Below, one piece after another: positions 63,701 to 64,000 of a stretch of 64,000 nucleotides of DNA. The notes below the pieces were generated by a model that saw only the letters and a list, made by a program, of their open reading frames with translations, searched no databases and was not told where the DNA came from. This stretch comes from DATJPR01 sp963752915 (GTDB taxonomy: Bacteria; Bacteroidota; Ignavibacteria; UBA10030; UBA6906), in the NCBI GenBank assembly GCA_963752915.1, contig CAVVZZ010000010.1, positions 496,001 to 560,000 on the forward strand, written 5' to 3'. Within the stretch, counting starts at the first letter, position 1, and each line of letters starts with the position of its first letter. Both the position numbers and the translations under genes were made by a program.

Positions 63701-64000
63701 TCTCCCAGGCTCGATGAATCGGCCGGGTCATTCTTGAACACTTTGACCGTGTAGCCATCGAACCTGTTCAGACCGTCCTGCGTCCCGAGCCAGATGAAAC
63801 CTTCGTGGTCTTGAAAGACGCACATGACTGCGCTCTGGGAGAGGCCTTGCTTTGTCGTCAGATGCGAAAAATTGAAGAGGTGTTGCGCCTCTGCCGGGAA
63901 AATGCAGCAGGAACAGAGAATTGCGAGGAGAATGCGCCGAAGCTGGCAAGGAATGGAAAAGAGGTTCCGACGAAGTGGCCGATGTGCATGAGGTCCATCG
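60745..64000 (-). CDS. Propeller-sensor / SpoIIE phosphatase, 5' part beyond window edge
   Basis: The frame is open to the right edge, so the gene is partial. An internal Met at 63825 is not the start: the conserved HLTTKQGLSQSAVMCVFQDH lies across it, and further out a signal-peptide-like RILLAILCSCCIFPAEAQ is read. The visible protein has about 600 residues of reg_prop beta-propeller repeats (G-x-I-W-(V/L)-G-T...LNR(F/Y)D), a Y_Y_Y domain (ITNFEFSALNFYNNFKNRYAY), one TM (YGSYVLLILGFFYGI), a coiled coil, then a SpoIIE phosphatase (VGGDYYDFHVD, GDATGHGMQAG, LLLLSDGLPEQ, QDDDITIMV). It therefore senses a periplasmic ligand and acts on the cytoplasmic STAS protein, replacing the kinase of the usual propeller hybrid sensors. 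Confidence 0.93.
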   Translation of the reverse strand, partial: DGPHAHRPLRRNLFSIPCQLRRILLAILCSCCIFPAEAQHLFNFSHLTTKQGLSQSAVMCVFQDHEGFIWLGTQDGLNRFDGYTVKVFKNDPADSSSLGDNFIVSIAEDSANTLWIGTLNTPGILNRYDRLTESFEKVPAAKVNLRGCPKSSIHSTYEDPSGDLWTGAIGQGVTRTRLVDGSTKVFRHMPNDPGSLIDDRVYSVYGDHTGTIWVGTHEGLDRFDPTTESFVHFKHEDGNPTSLSDSWVWPILEDRSGTLWVGTFRGGLNRYDRITGAFTHYHRSDADLRALTDNRILSLYQDRSGMIWVGTGDHGADYFQPELSAFYHYQHDPDNPASLLDNVISSAYVDRKGTVWIGSRLGLDELNPRTEVFTHHTHDAAHPQSIGDNNVECLLEDHSGNLWIGLVSAGLDRYDRGKGTFTHFHHDPADPHSLSDNRVYALCEDSGGVVWVGTYGGGLGRFDPGSAQFTNYLHNDSLPGSLGGPGVWSLLKDHEGTLWVGTYGGGLDRFERTSGTFTHFRHDDANASSLSDNIVVSLLEDHAGTIWVGTTGGLNSFDRRTGTFKQYRVQNGLPNDVILGILEDTRGNLWVSTNNGIAKFDPGTQTFQNFNENDGLQGDEFNQGAYAKDPRTGEMYFGGSNGFNRFQPDSVRMNPYIPPVVFTSFTRYNTSAKEGKPIEGRGIDARNEITLSYKDNITNFEFSALNFYNNFKNRYAYQLEGYSDSWIQLGTDRRATFTNLDGGEYTLRVRGSNNDGVWNDTGASLKIIVVPPWWKTKWAYGSYVLLILGFFYGIRRFEINRREQKAQVRESELRAKAAEAEKRALEAENERKTKELEDARNLQLSLLPRDVPVLPEYDIAVFMKTATEVGGDYYDFHVDGDGSLRVAFGDATGHGMQAGTIVTLMKGLFLSDASRFDILTFFSHCSNAIKQIRLGRLYMALTLVRLEGKSLSLSSAGMPPAYVYHAHDQSIEEILLKGMPLGAMKNFPYVLYNGVLDPDDVLLLLSDGLPEQKNTAGEMFEYTRVEETFRTCAGSTPREAVQQLVRAGDSWMAGAVQDDDITIMVIRRKDAATVSEAHDTQVRR

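Overview
The window is about 57% GC by eye and reads as a chromosomal piece of a Gram-negative bacterium of the Bacteroidota / Ignavibacteriota (FCB) group. The evidence is an intact type IX secretion (T9SS) sorting domain with the QNYPNPFNPTT signature on the 4934-6607 product, an orphan sorting-domain remnant near 58.2 kb, a carboxypeptidase-regulatory-like domain on a TonB-dependent receptor, 800-residue double-core FtsX/MacB permeases, and a propeller/Y_Y_Y sensor. No rRNA, tRNA, CRISPR array, transposase or phage gene was seen.

Layout. (1) 0-7 kb: a leftward lipoprotein, then a rightward TonB-dependent receptor and a T9SS-exported beta-helix-like protein. (2) 7-11 kb: a small pilin-like protein with a strong terminator, a proline-rich lipoprotein, and a leftward three-gene operon of minor-pilin-like proteins. 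The pilin gene and the minor-pilin operon each have a good sigma-54 (-24/-12) promoter. (3) 11.2-14 kb: a leftward NtrC-type sigma-54 activator and NtrY-like sensor kinase. (4) 14.3-40.2 kb: a 26-kb rightward operon with one HlyD-type adaptor, a four-helix-bundle protein, an ABC ATPase, nine consecutive paralogous large permeases, a secreted DUF1080-like protein inserted before the ninth, and a second ABC ATPase. A sigma-54-like promoter and an inverted repeat lie in front of it, facing the divergent NtrC gene. (5) 40.4-44.5 kb: a serine-hydrolase lipoprotein, an outer-membrane-like protein, a decayed LytTR DNA-binding domain, and a leftward C25 (gingipain-family) peptidase lipoprotein. (6) 44.8-51.9 kb: a three-gene secreted cassette (1164-residue unknown protein, fibronectin-III protein, papain-like cysteine peptidase candidate) behind a promoter whose -35 is part of a perfect 14-bp palindrome. 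(7) 52-53.5 kb: a single-domain response regulator, a six-TM protein and a small coiled-coil protein. (8) 53.5-57.9 kb, leftward: FGGY sugar kinase, Zn polyol dehydrogenase, alpha/beta hydrolase, SpoIIM-like membrane protein. (9) 58.3 kb to the right edge, leftward: a partner-switching cassette (propeller-sensor/SpoIIE phosphatase, RsbW-like kinase, STAS antagonist, GAF/SpoIIE phosphatase). The sensor gene continues past base 64000.

The most notable signal is the sigma-54 theme: an NtrC/NtrY pair sits between three candidate sigma-54 promoters that face the pilin gene, the minor-pilin operon and the nine-permease exporter operon. This suggests one envelope-directed regulon, which is inference. 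Short low-complexity repeats, such as tandem GTAGGA units, recur in the gaps between genes.
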